From Niveispirillum irakense DSM 11586 (GTDB taxonomy: Bacteria > Pseudomonadota > Alphaproteobacteria > Azospirillales > Azospirillaceae): a stretch of DNA of 64,000 nt. Under the pieces are notes generated by a model that did not search any database, had not been told where the DNA came from, and saw nothing but the letters and a program-made list of their open reading frames with translations. The stretch spans positions 96,687 through 160,686 of the forward strand of contig NZ_AUCG01000001.1 of NCBI RefSeq assembly GCF_000429645.1, read 5' to 3'. The position numbers and the translations under genes are program-made. Each line of letters opens with the position of its first letter. Position 1 is the stretch's first letter. This document shows, one piece after another, positions 62,978-64,000 of the stretch.

Positions 62978-63274
62978 TTGACGTTGGGCGGAGCAATATC
63001 TGCGGCAATCAAGATACGCGAGCGGGTTCGGACGCGGCGTCGGGAGGCGGTAGGGAGCCGGGATGCGAACGTGGCTCGGCGTCTTTTGGCGCTGGCTCTG
63101 ATCGCAGAAGGCAGGACGCGGGAGGATGCGGCGGCGGCCGGCATGGACCGCCAAACGCTGCGGGAATGGGTGCATCGCTATAATGCGGAGGGGGCAGCCG
63201 GCCTGGCTGATCGCCAATCGAAGGGCCGGTTGCCTATGCTGTCCGCGGAGCAACTGGAAGAACGGGCCAACTGA
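62978..63274 (+). pseudogene. IS630-type transposase N-terminal fragment, cut by an IS3 element
   Basis: Frame: AISAAIKIRERVRTRRREAV, ARRLLALALIAEGRTREDAA, GMDRQTLREWVHRYNAEGAA, an HTH typical of IS630-like proteins. The coding sequence stops at 63274 just before the left end of an IS3-family element; the remainder would lie beyond that element. Only a weak TTG start is available. Confidence 0.78.
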
Positions 63275-63330
63275 GTCTGAACCGCGCCGGGATTGTCGGC
63301 GGCTCCAACTCCTGAGAGGATGGGGCTACG

Positions 63331-63654
63331 ATGAGCAAGACAACGAACAAGTTTTCAGTTGAGGTGCGCGAGCGGGCTGTTCGGCTGGTGGTGGATCACG
63401 AGAAGGATCATCCGTCGCGATGGGCAGCGGTGTCGTCCGTGGCGTCCAAGATCGGCTGTTCGGCGCATACGCTGAATGAGTGGGTCAAGAAAGCGGAGGC
63501 GGAAAGCGGCAGCCGTGCCGGCGTTCCGCTGGATGTGCTGGAGAAACTGAAGGCGCAGGAACGGGAGATCCGGGAGTTGCGCCAGGCGAATGAAATCCTG
63601 CGCAAGGCCTCGGCTTATTTCGCGATGGCGGAGCTCGACCGCCGACCGAAATGA
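63331..63654 (+). CDS. IS3-family transposase OrfA
   Basis: 107 residues with the [23 protein letters not shown] and the leucine-zipper-like C-terminus [20 protein letters not shown], followed by [15 protein letters not shown], the typical end of OrfA. The overlap with orfB in the -1 frame is where programmed frameshifting produces OrfAB. Confidence 0.93.
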   Translation: MSKTTNKFSVEVRERAVRLVVDHEKDHPSRWAAVSSVASKIGCSAHTLNEWVKKAEAESGSRAGVPLDVLEKLKAQEREIRELRQANEILRKASAYFAMAELDRRPK

Positions 63655-64000
63655 TGTTGGGCTTCGTTGAAGCCCACCGGCGGGAATACGGGATCGAGCC
63701 AATCTGCAGGGTATTGCCGATTGCCCCCTCCACCGTGCGACGGCACACGGCACGTGCGAGTGATCCGGCCAAACTACCGGCGCGGGCACAGCGCGATATC
63801 GGCCTGAAGGCCGATATCCGGCGGGTGTTTGATGAGAATTTCCAGGTCTATGGGGTCCGCAAAGTGTGGCGGCAGTTGCAGCGGGAGGGCGTGCAGGTGG
63901 CACGCTGCACGGTCGCGCGGCTGATGCGGGAGATGGGCCTGCGCGGCGCCATCCGGGGCAAGCCGGTGAAAACTACCATTGCTGACAAGGCTTTACCCTG
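63651..64000 (+). CDS. IS3-family transposase OrfB, N-terminal part (runs off window)
   Basis: From the ATG at 63651 the frame gives [31 protein letters not shown], then [20 protein letters not shown] and [19 protein letters not shown]. This is the HTH_21 region that precedes the DDE integrase core of IS3 OrfB. It overlaps OrfA by 4 bases. The catalytic domain is beyond the window end. Confidence 0.92.
   Translation, partial: MMLGFVEAHRREYGIEPICRVLPIAPSTVRRHTARASDPAKLPARAQRDIGLKADIRRVFDENFQVYGVRKVWRQLQREGVQVARCTVARLMREMGLRGAIRGKPVKTTIADKALP

Larger units (their letters stand above)
63278..64000 (+). mobile_element. IS3-family insertion sequence, left end (right end outside window)
   Basis: A TGAACCGCGCCGGG-type terminus at about 63278, which resembles IS3-family inverted repeats, is followed by overlapping orfA (63331) and orfB (63651) in a -1 frame relation. 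The element runs beyond position 64000. It inserted into the IS630-type gene. Confidence 0.85.

Noticed and set aside
1..64000. CRISPR arrays, rRNA and tRNA genes
   Set aside because: No regularly spaced direct repeats and no recognisable rRNA or tRNA segments were seen by eye on either strand. A covariance-model scan was not possible.

Overview
The window reads as the chromosome or a chromid of a GC-rich, Gram-negative alphaproteobacterium, probably Azospirillaceae/Rhodospirillales-like (Niveispirillum or Azospirillum relatives). This is inferred from codon use, TonB receptors, PQQ quinohemoproteins, IS3/IS630 elements and the gene families present. No rRNA, tRNA or CRISPR array was seen.

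Region A (1-36.1 kb) is a large catabolic region for a hydrophobic, CoA-activated substrate, possibly isoprenoid, steroid-like or branched. It encodes two TonB/MFS-type uptake routes, a secreted carboxylesterase, two quinohemoprotein PQQ dehydrogenases, a P450 with two different ferredoxins, an AMP-dependent acyl-CoA ligase and a single-chain double CoA-transferase. It also has three acyl-CoA dehydrogenases, an enoyl-CoA hydratase and a FadJ-like bifunctional enzyme. A thiolase-like/DUF35 pair resembles the Ltp2-ChsH2 retro-aldolase, and an APH-kinase/SDR/ACAD trio resembles ACAD10/11 and LvaA/LvaC 4-hydroxyacyl-CoA metabolism. Three TetR regulators are interspersed. Repeated palindromes overlap the promoters: AAAATTGC-N8-GCAATTTT twice, TTGCAC-N4-GTGCAA about three times, and one near-perfect 28-bp palindrome between P450 and TetR.

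Region B (36.2-41.65 kb) is a compact, overlapping F420 biosynthesis operon: fbiC (CofG/CofH fusion), NADPH:F420 reductase, cofE, cofD and cofC. It lies directly behind the catabolic cluster, which carries an LLM-class oxidoreductase that may use F420.

Region C (41.65-45.69 kb) is a gene graveyard. It contains an IS3 transposase tail, an intact VapBC toxin-antitoxin pair, a broken IS630 transposase, and decayed pieces of an iorA/coxS-type 2Fe-2S subunit, an alpha/beta hydrolase, a TonB receptor, hyuA and cydD.

Region D (45.7-62.9 kb) is the most unusual part: twelve co-directional, mostly overlapping genes built around srfA-srfB-srfC homologues (membrane protein, actin/HSP70-like ATPase, dynamin-like GTPase). 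Around this core are two lipoproteins, two vWA proteins, a membrane-anchored trypsin-like protease, a proline-rich membrane protein, a Lol/MacB-like ABC ATPase and permease, and an FGE-sulfatase-fold protein without the usual catalytic cysteine pair. The set looks like an envelope-associated machine whose function I cannot assign.

Region E (62.9-64 kb) holds an IS630-type transposase fragment cut by an IS3-family element that runs off the window.
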